Shown here in pieces: positions 1 through 11,775 of a stretch of DNA of 64,000 bases (its first letter is position 1; every line of letters starts with the position of its first letter). A program made the position numbers and the translations under genes. The stretch is from positions 1 to 64,000 of the forward strand of contig JAESUZ010002712.1 in NCBI GenBank assembly GCA_017311185.1. Direction: 5' to 3'. The DNA comes from Proteles cristata cristata (Eukaryota; Chordata; Mammalia; Carnivora; Hyaenidae). The notes under the pieces are model-generated. The model was given only the letters and a program-made list of their open reading frames with translations, did no database searches and had not been told where the DNA came from.

Positions 1-1438
1 ATCCCTTGGGTAAATTCCTAGCAGTGCTATTGCTGGGCCCTAGGGGAGTTCTATTGTTAGTTTCCTGAGGAACCTCCACACTGTTTTCCAGAGGGGCTGT
101 ACCAGTTTACATTCCCACCAACAGTGTAGGAGGGTGCCCGTTTCTCCACATCCTCGCCAGCATCTAGGGTTCTCTGATTGGCTCATTTTAGCCACTCTGA
201 CTGGCGTGAGGTGGTATCTCAGTGTGGTTTTGACTTGTATTTCCCTGATGAGAAGCGATGCTGAGCATCGTTTCATGTGTCTGTTGGCCATCTGGATGTC
301 CTCTTTGGAGAAGTGTCTGTTCATATCTTCTGCCCATTTCTTCACTGGGTTGTTTGTTTTTCGGGCGTGTAGTTTGGTGAGTTCCTGGTAGATTCTGGAT
401 ATCAACCCTTTATCTGATATGTCATTTGCAACTATCTTTTCCCATTCCGTTGGTTGCCTATTATTTTCTGGGTTGTTTCCTTGGCTGTGCAGAAGCTTTT
501 AATCTTGATGAGGTCCCAACAGTTTATTTTTGCTCTTGATTCCCTTGCTTTTGGGGATGTGTCAAGTAAGAAGTTGCTGCGGTGGAGGTCAAGGAGGCTG
601 TTTCCTGCTTTCTCCTCTAGGGTTTTGATAGTTTCCTGTCTCACGTTCAGGTCTTTTATCCATTTTGAGTTGATTTTTGTGCATGGTGTGAGAAAATGAT
701 CTAGTTTCATTCTTCTGCATGTTGCTGTCCAGTTCTCCCAACACCATCTGTTAAAAAGGCTGTCTTTTTCCATCGGATATTCTTTCCTGCTTTGTCAAAG
801 ATCAGTTGGCTGTATACTTTTGGGTCCACTTCTGAGTTCTCAATTCTGTTCCATTAGTCTATGTGTCTGTTTTTGTGCCAATACCATACTGTCTTGATGA
901 TGACAACTTTGTAGTAGAGGCTAAAGTCTGGGATGGTGATCCCTCCCATTTTGGTTTTATTTTTCAGGATTACTTTGGCTATTCGGGGTCTTTTGTGGTT
1001 TCATACAAATTTTTGGATAGTTCGTTCTAGTTTTGAGAAGTATGCTGGTGCAATTTTGATTGGAATTGCATTGAATGTGTAGAGTGCCTTAGGTAGTAAT
1101 GACATCTTAACTCTATTTATTCTTCCTATCCATGAGCATGGAATGTTTTTCCATTTCTTTGTGTCTTCTTCAATTTCCTTCATAATTTTTCTACAGTTTT
1201 CATCATACAGATCTCTTGTATCCTTGGTTAGGTTTATTCCGAGGTATTTTATGGTTTTTTGTGCAATTGTGAATGGGATCGGTTTCTTGATTTCTCTTTC
1301 TGTTGCTTCATTGTTGGTGTATAAAAATGCAACCGATTTCTGTACGTTGATTTTGTACCCTGCAACTTGGTTGAATTCTTGGATCAGTTCTAGTAGGCTT
1401 CTGGTGGAGTCTGTCGGGTTTTCTATGTAGAGTATATG
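1..1438 (-). mobile_element. L1 ORF2 fragment, 5'-truncated, running off the left edge
   Basis: Minus-strand reading gives L1 ORF2 from just after the reverse-transcriptase active site ([14 protein letters not shown] near 1430) to the C-terminal part ([16 protein letters not shown] near 130). The frame is broken into at least three pieces by stops and frameshifts (1001-1438, 432-773, 40-405), so it is inactive. The 5' breakpoint is at about 1438. The 3' end lies outside the window. Confidence 0.93.
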
Positions 1439-1517
1439 ATAGTTGAGTTCTAAACAATCTTCGGGCCCTGAAATATTTAGTTTCTTCAGAATGCCAAACT
1501 TTTTTTTTTTTTTTTTT
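1439..1517. other. junction segment with T18-19 run at the L1 breakpoint
   Basis: About 60 bp of sequence not matched to L1, then a pure T run at 1499-1517, lies at the truncated 5' end of the antisense L1. The T run could be the poly(A) tail of another minus-strand retroelement or part of a 5' inversion. Confidence 0.4.
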
Positions 1518-1805
1518 AAATCAATTGGGTTCGGCTGTCTACATAGAGAGGCAAAGACCCAGGGTACCAGGCCTCCCTTTATCAATCCATGTCAGGAGAA
1601 GAGATCAATTTCTCCTGCTACTCCCACAGCCTTCTCCTAATGAAAGGTCACTTGGGACCCTGGGGTTCTCAAAAGGTTTAGCTGTGCCAATTCCTATCCT
1701 CAGGAGTGATCCTCAATAAACAGTAACTTATTGAAGCCTATGAGTACAGTGACCATATTTTCTGAACCAAAAACTTGGGCATGTAATGTGATCAAGGATT
1801 TTTCT

Positions 1806-2068
1806 TTCTACTTTTTAAAGTATTTTTAACATTTATTTATTTTTTACATATATTTTGAGAGACACAGCATGAGCGGACAAGAGGCAGAGGGAGAGAAAGA
1901 GAGAAAGAGAAAGAGAGAGAGAGAGAGAGAATGAATTCAACGCAGGCTCTAGGATCCAAGCTGTCAGCACAGACCCCGGCACAGGGCTCAAACTCACAAA
2001 CTGTGAGATCATGACCTGGGCTGAAATCAGATACTTAACCGACTGACTGAGCCACCCAGGCACCCCTG
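1806..2068 (-). mobile_element. SINEC_Fc-type SINE
   Basis: Antisense copy, with the tail at 1806 and the tRNA-like head ending at 2068 (gccacccaggcacccct). It has a longer GA tract than usual (1890-1930). Target-site duplication: gatcaaggatttttct (1790-1805) and gaccaaggatttttcc (2069-2084). Confidence 0.95.
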
Positions 2069-2329
2069 ACCAAGGATTTTTCCTAAGTGATTTCTATAGC
2101 CAACGTGAGGCTTGGAGGACAACTATGAACAGGGTCCCTCCCAGCAGTGCCCTGAGGGGAAAGAGGTAGCTACCCTGGCCCAGAGATCATACAGGTCTCT
2201 CCAAAAGCTGAGAACCAGCCCAGGGGTAGCCAGGCACCTTCTCTCCTGGACATTACCTTGTGTAACTACAAGTCTCTTCAATGGAGAACTCCCTTCTCAT
2301 CATAAATCAGTTGATGTGGTTCTGTGTCA

Positions 2330-2482
2330 AACATTCAGTAACTCCCCTCATTGACCTCCCTGCCAGTCCAGTCCAAACTCTCCAAAGCTCTCCATCTCAC
2401 TCTGCCCTCCCACCTACTTTTCTAGCACATCTGGTATTTGCTACCTGGAACACTCCTGCTCTTATTTATGCCTTCTAAGGTA
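2330..2482 (+). repeat. L2-like fragment
   Basis: 'tttgctacctggaacactcc' and the preceding pyrimidine-rich stretch resemble the 3' region of L2 (ctgcctggaacgccc). Old and diverged. Confidence 0.4.
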
Positions 2483-2485
2483 TTT

Positions 2486-3288
2486 TTAATTTGATTAGAC
2501 TGATACGTGAAATAGTTTTAAAAGTAAAATTGTAAAAGGATCTTAACACAAAATTCCTTTTCTGCATTATTTTTTTTCTGACTTCACTTTCGTATTTCTA
2601 AAGTGATATGTTCATACTGCTAATCTGTTTTTGAAATTTATTTTTTTGTGTGTCCTTTGACATATTTTTTTTTTTGCCAAAGTAATACACGTATGTAGAT
2701 TTTCAAGACACACAGTACTGCAAGGATTCCAACAAAACACACAAATTCCCTACTCTATCCCCTTCCCACCCCCAACCCCCACTCTCAGGGACAAACCCTT
2801 TTCAACTCTTGTAACTGCTTTCTTCACCTCCTTATCTCTTAAGAGCCCATGTGTATATCTATCTCAATCAATACTGATAGCTAGCATTACTATGACTGCA
2901 TCAATACTAACAATGGATTAATCATATCATATGCTATAACCACATTTCCTTTCCCATGCAACTTTTTCTTTTCCCTGGTGTTGATGTTGTTGTTGTCGTT
3001 GATGATGATGATGATGATCTTGCTTGCTTAGTTTTCTTCATATCCATGATCAATTCTCCCCAAACCTTATCAGAAGTGCAATTCTCCTCTCAATATGTTT
3101 TGACACATCAGGTAATCTATCAGATTTTTTTTTTCTCCCTGAGACACTGTCCCTAGTGCAATTCAGACTGGGTGCTCTCTAGACTTTCACAAGGTTGTAC
3201 TAAGATCTTCTCCCCTCCCCGTTGCTCTGGGAGTCCTTCACCTCTCTTCTGTGTTGGATTTTCTGCTTCCTAGATCCCTTGGCCTTTT
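2486..3288. other. AT-rich stretch, no gene
   Basis: Contains T runs, a short (TTG)n(GAT)n microsatellite at 2979-3017, and a C-rich block at 2756-2790. Parts at 2690-2870 resemble an old antisense L1 3' UTR, but not clearly enough to call. No ORF of interest. Confidence 0.5.
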
Positions 3289-3289
3289 T

Positions 3290-4015
3290 TCTGACTTTGT
3301 GTCCACATTTTGCTGGAGCACATTCCTCAGTGCTCCCTACGAGGCCTAGGACATAAAATCTTTAGATCTCATATGTCTGAAAATGACTTTATTACGCCCT
3401 CAACCTTGATCAGTAATTCAATGGAGTATAGACATCTAGGTTGGAAATTACATTTGCTCAGAATTTTGAGAACACCGCTCCATTGACCCCTAACTTCCAG
3501 TATTGCTGTTGAGAAATCCAATGCTATTCTCTTTCTTGATCCTTTGTGTATCATGTTTTTTTTCTGGAAACTTTCAGGATCTTCTCTTTAATGCCCAGTA
3601 TTCTGAAATTCCCCAGGCATACCTTGGTGTGGTCTTTTTAACATTTATTTCGCTGGTTACTCAGTGAGATTTTCATTCCTTCAGTTCTGGGACATGTTCT
3701 TGCATTATGGCTTTGATGGCTTTCTTCCTGCTGTTTCCTCCATTCTCTATTTCTGGAACTCCTAACGTCGGATGCTGGAGTTCCCCAACTGATCCTCTAA
3801 TTTTCTCATCTTTTCTCTTCTGTTGTCTATTTCTTTGTCTTGTTATTCTGCTTCCTAGGATATTTCCTCACCTTTTATTTTCTAATCCTTCTGCGGAAAT
3901 CTTTATTTTGACTCTATCTTTAACTTCCCAGGTTTCTTCTCCTCCCTTCATGACTTCTGTTCCCCCCAAGTGCCTTTGTTTTCTGCCTGCTTGCTTGCTT
4001 TTACGCTCCCTACCA
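3290..4015 (-). mobile_element. HAL1/old L1-like fragment
   Basis: Read on the minus strand, it contains blocks typical of the half-L1 family: 'gattggaatttctcaacagc'-like and 'ggaaattccaacctag'-like text, with 'gagttccagaaatagagaa' near 3745-3765 and 'aataaagtcattttcagaca' near 3375-3394. No intact reading frame remains. Confidence 0.5.
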
Positions 4016-4755
4016 TAGATTGATGGTCTTCTTCAAATAGACTTGTACTATCTGATCATCTCTGGCTACTGAAGGCTTGCTGGTCGAGGGCAGGCAAGGG
4101 GTGGCTAAATGTCAGTTGTACTGAGGTTTAATTTACATAAAATGAAATGTACCTATCGTAAGGGTCCTTGGCTGGTGATCTTTGGCGATTGGTTCCCATG
4201 ACACTAAGAAGCTGATGGGAAGCTCTGTGGATAGTTGCAGCTTGTCAGGTGGTGGGCTTCACTACAGTTGCTGGGCTGAAGCCTGTTCTTTTGTTGGAAG
4301 ACTCCCACATAGCATCTTTTGGAGGCCCTTTTCTAGGGACTTTCAGTTTCCTCAGAGAAGACTACTTTACTCTCTTGTATGCTCCTGACTTCGGTGTCCT
4401 GGAAGTAAGGGAGTGGGAAAGGATTGGGGTTCCACTGTTTTAGGATGCTTGTAACCCTGTTTCACCCCACCCTTCATTGTGCCTGGTATCCCCAGGCCCA
4501 GAGCCTCTTAATTTCAATTTCTCCAAAGAATTAACCCCCATCTGCAGGGATGGGGCTGGAGGGGGTTTCCCTCACTAGATGGGGCCAGGGAGGGGCAAGA
4601 GGGTCTGTTAATAGACTTCCAATATTCTCCCTGTTTTGAATTCCACACCTCATCCTGTCTTCTGCAGTCATAGTTCTTCCGAATCCTAAGCATTTCTGGG
4701 GTTCTCTGGGTGGAATAGTTTACTTCTGGTCAGCATCCCAGACCCTGTGTATTTC
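4016..4755. other. unassigned intronic sequence
   Basis: No gene, RNA or recognised repeat was identified. Two overlapping short ORFs at 4182-4443 have no recognisable protein character. Confidence 0.5.
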
Positions 4756-4770
4756 TACCTTTTTTAGTTC

Positions 4771-4972
4771 TTTTCCTTTTTAAAAAATTATTTATTTTTG
4801 AGAGAGAGAGAGCATGATCAGGGGAGGGGTGGGGGGGGCAGGGGGGACAGAGGATCCAAAGTGGGCTCTGCACTGACAGCAGCGAGCCTGATGCGGGGCT
4901 TGAACTCCCGAACCATGAGATCATGACCTGAGCCGAAGTTGGATGCTCAAGTGACAGACACCCAGGCGCCCC
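4771..4972 (-). mobile_element. SINEC_Fc-type SINE
   Basis: Antisense copy with an unusually G-rich middle (4822-4849, 'ggggaggggtggggggggca'). Probable target duplication taccttttttagttctt (4756) and taccttttt-aatttctt (4973). Confidence 0.92.
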
Positions 4973-5084
4973 TACCTTTTTAATTTCTTCACTCATATTT
5001 CAGTTGAATTTGGGGAAGTGTCAGAGATAAATAAGTTTATTCAACTCATTAGGTTTAACAGGAAGTTCCTCTTCTTATTGCAGC

Positions 5085-5395
5085 TAACTCCTATTCATCT
5101 TCTGTGACTCATTTAGGCAAGACCTCCTCCGGAAAGCTTATCTTAATGTCTCTAGGCTGGATGAGGAGGCCCCCCTCTGTTCCCCTGCAGTGTCCTTTTC
5201 TTGCCTCCAACACAGCCCTGATCAAACTGTTCACTGAAAGTGTCCATTTCCCAACTCTCCCTACAGATCGAGAGCTCCTGGTGGTCTGGGGCTGTGACTT
5301 AGTCATGCCTGCACCCCCAGTTCCCAGGGTCTGGTCCACAGAGGCACAGAGCAAATACATGGTGATGGAATGAATGAATAAATGAATGACTACCA
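5085..5395 (+). repeat. L2 3'-end fragment
   Basis: 'cctcctccggaaagctt' corresponds to the L2 block 'cctcctccgggaagcct'. The segment ends in the (TGAA)n-like run 'gaatgaatgaataaatgaat' at 5370-5389, which is typical of L2 3' ends. Confidence 0.6.
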
Positions 5396-5499
5396 GAATG
5401 AATCAGACCCAGCCAGAGGGACAATCTAGAAAGGGAAATAAGCTGAAGACAATTGTTCCTATACAAGGCCAGTTCCCTAAGAGATGTAAGTTCCCTAAA

Positions 5500-5876
5500 A
5501 GCTAGATGTGCAAGGATGCCCACTGCAGCATGATTTAAAACTGTGGACAAATGGGCCCGGCTTCCATGCCCTGCATTCAGAGAATGGTTAAGTACATTAT
5601 GGTATATCAGTTGCCATTAAAAATAATGCTTATGAAGAATATGCAATTACATAGGGAGACACTCAAATGAAAAAGAAAAGGCAAGAAAACATTTTATGTG
5701 CTGTTTCATTTCAACTATATGAAAAGAATGAAAAGAACAAGGGAAATACACCAAATGTTTGCATGCAGTGGCTGCCTTTGTTGTGCTGTAATTATGGGTA
5801 ATGTTTTCCTCCTCTACTTTTCCAAGTTTTTCTACATTTTCTAAGGGAAGAATGCATTAAATGTCTAATTTTTAAA
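5500..5876 (+). repeat. old L1M-type 3' UTR remnant
   Basis: Text such as 'gtggacaaatgggc', 'ttaagtacattatggtatat' and 'tgcattaaatgtctaatttt' has the character of an old L1 3' UTR, with the A-rich end near 5876. Confidence 0.4.
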
Positions 5877-6231
5877 AAGCTCCTGAGACGTGAAGGTCAA
5901 TGTCCTGAGAGTGCCATGAACAAAATACTGTGTATGGGGGGGACCTAAGAGTTTGTGTGCAGAACCTGCAGTGCTTGGTGGGAAGGCTCCATTCTTCACT
6001 GTCCAGAGACCTTGAAGACCCAGGCCCATGACCACTCTCTCTTACTACAAAAGCAGGACCTAGCTCAGGAAGCCAAAGGAGGAAGATCTTGGAGTCTAGT
6101 TTATTACAAATACCAATACCATAGGCCATACTGGGAAACAGAGGCCCCTACACTGGGCCCCAAACTTTAGAAGCCCCTATCCATGAGATAAAGGGTCTGA
6201 GAGGCCAAGGGAATGGGACCATCAGGATCTT
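5877..6231. other. unassigned intronic sequence
   Basis: No gene or recognisable repeat; base composition is moderate. Confidence 0.5.
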
Positions 6232-6247
6232 TGGCCTTCTCTCTTCT

Positions 6248-6476
6248 TTTTTTTTTTATTCTATTTTTTTAAGTGTTTATTTATTTTTGAGAGGCAGAGG
6301 GAGACAGAGCATGAGCAGGAGAGGGATAGAGAGAGAGGGAAACACAGAATCGGAAGCAGGCTCCAGGCTCTGAGCTGTCAGCACAGAGCCTGACGTGGGG
6401 CTCGAACCCACAAACTGTGAGATCATGACCTGAGCTGAAGTCGGAAGCTTCACCGACTGAGCCACCCAGGCACCCC
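6248..6476 (-). mobile_element. SINEC_Fc-type SINE
   Basis: Antisense copy. Target duplication tggccttctctcttct (6232-6247) and tggcctctctcttct (6477-6491). The head is intact at gccacccaggcacccc. Confidence 0.95.
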
Positions 6477-6810
6477 TGGCCTCTCTCTTCTAGAGGTCCA
6501 GGTACCCAGGACCCTGGCCTTTCCTGCCTATATCTCTTGAGCTTATTTGCAAGAATTGTGTGGTTTTGCTATACAGGTCCACCTGCTAGACCCAACAGAT
6601 GGCCAAGGGGAATTTGGAAGTAGGGAGGGCTTTGACATCACCTGCAGTGTCCATACATATCTCAAGGTTCTATCTGAACCACAGGTTCATACAGAATGGG
6701 GGAGGGTCAAGGGTGTCAACTGGTATCTTGCCTGGACCCTACAAAACTAGAGCCAGGCAAGTCCATAGATACCAAAGCCTCAGGGTTTATAGAAAGTTCT
6801 AACACTGAGA

Positions 6811-6958
6811 GGTGGACAGACCTGGGTTCAAATTCATTTATTTGCTGTGCGACCATGGATGAGTCCATTCCCTTCTCTGAACCTCAGTTTTCTCAACTAT
6901 AAAATACATATAATAATTCCAACTTCACAGAGTTGTGGTGAGGCTTTCTGGGGACAGA
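6811..6958 (+). repeat. MIR
   Basis: 'gacctgggttcaaattc' and 'tgaacctcagttttctca' followed by 'ctataaaatac' are diagnostic of MIR in the sense direction. Confidence 0.72.
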
Positions 6959-6961
6959 ATG

Positions 6962-7176
6962 GCCTAGTAGTTATGAGCACAGGCTTTGGGGCAGACAGGC
7001 CTAGGTTTCAATTGCAGCTCTGCCCCTTCTGACTATGTGATTTGCATCTCTGAGGCTCAGTTTGCTCATCAGTATGATATAGGTAATAATAGCATCAACC
7101 CGATAAAGATGTTGGAAGGATTATGGTTGTAAGGAATATGTAATAAAATTGGAACATGCTTAAATGAGGAAAGGCT
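6962..7176 (+). repeat. MIR, second copy
   Basis: Starts 'tagtagttatgagcacaggc' and has the core 'tgaggctcagtttgctcatc'. It lies directly after another MIR in the same direction, and the following SINE is inserted just beyond its end. Confidence 0.72.
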
Positions 7177-7197
7177 ACTTAATAATAGTTGTGCAAA

Positions 7198-7416
7198 GGG
7201 GCGCCTTGGTGGCTTAGTTGGTTCAGCGTCCGACTTTCGCTTAGGTCATGATCTCGCAGCTCGTGGGTTCGAGCCCCGCGTCGGGCTCTGTGCTGACTGC
7301 CAGCTCAGAGCCTGGAGCCTATTTCAGAGTCTGTATCTCCCTCTCTCTCTCTCTGACCCTCCCCTGCTCACACTGTCTCTCTCTCTCTCTCCTAGAAATA
7401 AAAATATTTTTTAAAA
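7198..7416 (+). mobile_element. SINEC_Fc-type SINE
   Basis: Sense copy of the 'tttcgcttaggtcatgatct' / 'gctgactgccagctcagagc' subtype with tail 'cctagaaataaaaata'. Perfect 17-bp target duplication aataatagttgtgcaaa (7181-7197, 7417-7433), so it is a fairly recent insertion. Confidence 0.97.
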
Positions 7417-7499
7417 AATAATAGTTGTGCAAATATCGGCTATGGTGGAGTTGATGAGGCCTTCTGTACTCCCAATCCCCCTGCCCAGCTTTATTTTTC

Positions 7500-7690
7500 T
7501 CCACAGCACTTACATGACATATTCATATCTTCTTGTTTCTTTTAAGCCCCTGCCCCTCCAGCATACAAACACTAGAATATCAGCTCCAAAAGGCAGAGAT
7601 TTTGTCTGTTTTGTTCACTGTTTCTAAGTGCCTAGAACACTGTGAGGTACACAGAAGATGTTCTTCTACTGTTAGGTAGATATCTGCTAC
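7500..7690 (+). repeat. L2 3'-end fragment
   Basis: 'gcagagattttgtctgtttt' followed by 'agtgcctagaacac' matches the L2 ending 'gcagggactgtgtctgtctt ... cagtgcctggcaca'. Confidence 0.5.
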
Positions 7691-8688
7691 TTAGGGGTAA
7701 AAAGGCATTCTTGGCTAATACAATAGCCAGAATACAGGCATGGGGGCACAAAGAAGTCCACTTTGCATAGGGAACCCTAGACAGTTGAGTACTGGTCAGG
7801 AAGGGAAGAAAGCAGCTAGAAAGATGAATGGAGCTACAGCCCGACCAAAAGGAGCATGCAAGAGCATTCTCAGTAAGTGGTATAAAGACTTACTTGTGAT
7901 GGCCAGGGGATAGAAAGGCACTCAGGGGAGAGGCAAAGATACATCCCAAGTTTGAGAGCCACCTAAATCATGACACTGTGACAAATGAAAGAAAATCTTT
8001 TGAAAGATAATTCAGCTGGAGAAGACGACTCCCTCCGAAGGCACCCATCTGAACCAAGAATCAGACTAAGAAATGACAAACAGGCAGGTAGAGAAGTCAG
8101 GAGGATGAGATGATGGTGATGTGCAAGAAAATCTTATAAAGATTAATGTAAAAGAACAACCAGATGAACCACGAGACAAATCAGAAAGTTTGTTGGATAA
8201 TGAAACCACTTTCAGCAATAGAGCCACACCACGTCGAAGGCCAAGATAGTGGCATGGATGCAAAATGAAGGCCATGGTAATTTTGGTTGCTGGTTATCCC
8301 TTTGCTGGTGATTACTCTTCCCATGGTCCTCGATTACCACTATTCACTGAACAAGTTCTGGGACGATAAGGATGATGATGATCATCATGAAGATTGCTGT
8401 ACACTTCAAAGGAAATATTTTGCTCTTAACCTTTTGAATTTCTTTTCCCGGAAATTACGAAGCAAGTTCCACTTCACATTTTTATTTTCAAGAGAAGACA
8501 GGCAGAGACTACAACAAAGAGTCTTGATCAGCAGGCAACAGTGTATTGTCCTGTAATTTCTGGGGAGCTCTTGGGGAGCTCAGCCCCAGGAGTGATAAGG
8601 TTAAATGCCACCTCCCCCAACTTCATGCTCCTTTCTGTCAAGCAGGCTTTATTTTGGTCCTTAGCATATTCTGACTTCCAATAATCCA
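7691..8688. other. unassigned intronic sequence
   Basis: No recognised gene. A GAT/CAT-rich patch lies at 8366-8392. The short ORF at 8287-8556 has an acidic run from that patch and no recognisable domain. Confidence 0.5.
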
Positions 8689-8689
8689 A

Positions 8690-8925
8690 AAAGAGTAAAG
8701 TGACTATTGATCAAGCACCTACAATAGTTCGGGGCTTGTGTTATATTCTCAACAGCTGGGCAAGATAGTGATTATTCTTCCCGTCGTATAGATGTGAAAA
8801 CTCAGGCTCAGGGTAGCAATGAGATTTGCCTAGAGTTATGCAGTTAATAAGCAGGGGAGCTGAGATTCAAGTCTGGGTTTGTCTGACTCTGAGACCAAAG
8901 CTTTTAACTGCTACAGCTGTGGGTT
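8690..8925 (-). repeat. MIR
   Basis: The plus strand reads the MIR complement: 'gatgtgaaaactcaggctca', 'gcagttaataagcaggggag', 'ttcaagtctgggtttgtctg', 'aaagcttttaactgctac'. Confidence 0.65.
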
Positions 8926-10428
8926 CCTTCTGTCATGCCAGAGCTAAGCGGCACTTCATCTCCCATACCAGCCTGTGAACTTGGCCTCTCTCCCTCACCT
9001 GGCTCCAGTCTCCCCTCCACACAGTGCAGCCCAACACCCCAAACACACACACACCACAAGCACTCAGGGAGTACCTGTGGAAGAAATAATCATTCAAGGT
9101 CAGAGCGAGAGCAAAAAGAGAAGGGAAGGTGGGATTCGGCACAGGTTTGCAACCCGAATCAGCTCAGCATTATGACGAACGAATGAACGAAAGAAAAGGA
9201 AAATGGAACTGGCTCTCTCTGGCTCTCCTTTCCTGCCCCCCTCTGCTGGAGGCAGAGGGATAGAGGTTCAGCCATGATGGGAAGGAGAGTGGGTGGAAGG
9301 GGGCACAGCTAGAGCAGCTTGCTGTTGTAGAAGCCTCAGCTCAGCCTCAAAGCCCCTCCCGTGCACCAGAAAGCCCATCTCTGGCCTACCTGTTCCCACA
9401 GCCTAAGCGAAGGATGAGGACCCTGGGCTGCACCCTAGGAACCCACCCAATGCTACCAAAGCACAGCTCACAGCAGTCTCGGGACCCTCTTGGGTCATAG
9501 TGAGGGTACCAAGAGAAGTACCGAGGGGCTGGCCTGGGTCGGGGGTGTTGGGGGTGGGGAGCGCAGTCCAGACTGAGGCCATGGCAGAGCAGGAGTCAGA
9601 ACCCAGGTCTCCAGTTCAGCTGAGGGCTCTCGACTGCATCAGAGGTTGAGGAAAACCCTCATGAATGTGCGTGCAGCCAGAGATAACACATGCCTAAACG
9701 AGGCCCTCCACGGTTAGATATTGGTGGGGGGGGTTCCTAATAATTTCCAGTCTTAGTGCAGAGTGAGAAAGCAAAACAACCATTTTAAAAGTAGCTTTAG
9801 CTTCAGTTTGGACCTCAGGAGCATCAGTGTTTATCTCCTCTCTCTCTCCCAAGACCCCACTAAAATGAATGTGAAAAATAAAATAAAATAAGGTAGGAAA
9901 TCATAACAGTGAAGAGGATGGAAGAGAGTGAGATCAACGGATGAGAAATTTCAACAAATTTCTGGAAGCAAAAAAAAAAACAGAGAAGAGTGTGCACAGT
10001 TGAAGGAGAGCCGGGGATACCACTCAGGGGGTTGCAGCCAGGGGTGGGAACCAATCAGGCCAGCAGAGACCCAGTGAGACTCCAGACTTGTAGATGGTAG
10101 GTATGAGGAAAGGGTAGGAATGCTCAAGATCTGAAGACAGGGGGATAAACCTAGGGTAAGTACATGAAATCCTCCCCTGCTTCCCTAACCTCCCAAACCT
10201 AGAATACAAGCTGCCTGGCATTCACCCCGAGGCAAAATATCAGAGAGCTCAGGGCTAAAGGAATTAAACTATCTGGGATGAATTAGGGCACCCAAGTGGC
10301 ATGCTGGTGTCCCGGGAATAAAGCGCTTTTCATCCTGGCATTTAGGGGGCACCCATTATAATAGCCAGCTCCCCCAAAGGTTCACCTGAAAGAAAGCCAG
10401 CAAGTGGACAAGACAGAGTAGATATATA
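8926..10428. other. unassigned intronic sequence
   Basis: Moderately GC-rich in 8930-9660, A-rich after 9780. A G8 run lies at 9725-9732, an (AAAT)n-like run at 9876-9891 and an A10 run at 9970-9979. No gene recognised; ORFs of 60-85 codons look random. Confidence 0.5.
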
Positions 10429-11142
10429 GACATCCCTATCAGACTTTCTACTTACTAACTCATTCATAAACTACAAAAGAGAAAGTATGAGAGAAAAGAT
10501 CAGCAGCCCAGGGGATCGGTCTCGGAAGTTCAACATCCAACTAACAGACATTCTAGAAAGAGGAAACAGAGAAAAGGAAGGGGAGGAGACTACCAAAGAA
10601 ATTATGTAACAACAGACAAAATGCATCACGTTGAAAGAGCTCATCGAATACTGGGTCCAGGGACTGGAAAACAGTGCTGGTTACATAGGTGTGTTTGGCT
10701 TATAAAAATTGACTGAGCTATTCATTTGTGATGTGAGCACTTTTCTGTATGCATATTATGTTTTGGTGTGAAGTTTAAAAACATCCTTCTTCTAGAACTC
10801 TCCAAGTGGATTGTCCCCAGAAGAAGCGCTGTGATTATCCTACGGGTGCAAGGAACTCCACAAAACAGTAACTAAATAAGCAAGGAAGCAAACAAACAAA
10901 CAGGGTAGAAAGAAAGTCCGGGTCCCACATATAAAACAAAGTTATAAGTGGCATGATTTTGAACAATGTTGTGGAGCAGAAGAAAGGAAAATTCATTTGA
11001 TCTGGATGCTAGGAACATCTTCCTGGAAGTACAGAGGTTGTGACAGTGGGCCCTGGGAACTGCGATGCAATTATAGTACAGTATTTGGTCCTGCAGTGAA
11101 TAATATTGACATAATCATGATCACATAAACATAGTGTATTGG
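10429..11142 (+). mobile_element. HAL1/old L1-like element, part 1
   Basis: 'gttcaacatccaactaacag' and 'ttctagaaagaggaaacag' resemble the HAL1/L1 ORF1-side block 'ccaactaataggagttccag'. Later text 'gtggtggagcagaagaaag'-like continues into the 3' part beyond the SINE at 11159. No ORF survives. Confidence 0.45.
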
Positions 11143-11158
11143 TGGTCAGCTTTAAAAA

Positions 11159-11181
11159 CTGTTTTTTTAATGTTTATTTTT

Positions 11182-11212
<31 letters not shown>

Positions 11213-11385
11213 CACAAGTGGGGGAGGGGCAGAGAGAGAGAGGGAGACACAGAATCCGAAGCAGGCTCCAGGCTCTGAGCTGTCAGCACACAGCCCGATG
11301 CGGGGCTCGAACCCATAAACTGTGAGATCATGACCTGAGCTGAAGTTAGCTGCTTAACCAATTGAGTTACCCAGGCCCCCCAATG
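11159..11385 (-). mobile_element. SINEC_Fc-type SINE
   Basis: Antisense copy. Target duplication tggtcagctttaaaaa (11143-11158) and tggtcggctttcaaaaa (11386-11402). The head has point changes (gttacccaggcccccc). Confidence 0.95.
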
Positions 11386-11595
11386 TGGTCGGCTTTCAAA
11401 AATCAATTTGTCTTGATACAACACTGAAGACCTAATTATTGTCACAGAACAGAAAGAATATAAATGCAATCAACCTTGCTGACAAGAGTATGGAGCACAC
11501 AAACCAGGAGCTGCAAGAGCGGAGGAGAGATGGAAGGAATGATGAGGCCCTAATAACGACGTCTTACTAACCGAGTGGTCAAGAGACACTGCGGA
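11386..11595 (+). mobile_element. HAL1/old L1-like element, part 2
   Basis: A short stretch of host sequence between two SINEs, inferred to be part of the same old element because its flanks join on removal of the SINEs. Confidence 0.35.
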
Positions 11596-11760
11596 GGGGC
11601 ACCTGGGTGACTCAGTCGGTTAAGTGTCCAACTTCGGCTCAGGTCATGATATCATGGTTTGATTCATGAGTTCGAGCCCCATGTTGGGCTCTCTGCTCTC
11701 CCGCTCTCTCTGCTTCTCTCTCTCTCTCTCTCTCTCTCAAAAATAAACATAACAAAAAGA
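11596..11760 (+). mobile_element. SINEC_Fc-type SINE, shortened
   Basis: Sense copy lacking most of the region between 'gggctct' and the CT tract. Target duplication aagagacactgcgga (11581-11595) and aagagatactgtgga (11761-11775). Confidence 0.93.
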
Positions 11761-11775
11761 AAGAGATACTGTGGA

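Noticed and set aside
1..1585. L1 ORF2 frames as functional protein-coding genes
   Set aside because: The frame is broken into several pieces, the element is 5'-truncated and the reverse-transcriptase core is absent.
7198..7270. tRNA genes in the SINE heads
   Set aside because: The tRNA-like heads belong to CAN-SINEs, lack a complete tRNA fold and recur in every copy.
8287..8556. 89-codon ORF with an acidic DDDDHHED run as a small gene
   Set aside because: The acidic run comes from a GAT/CAT microsatellite-like patch, and no conserved family or start context is evident.
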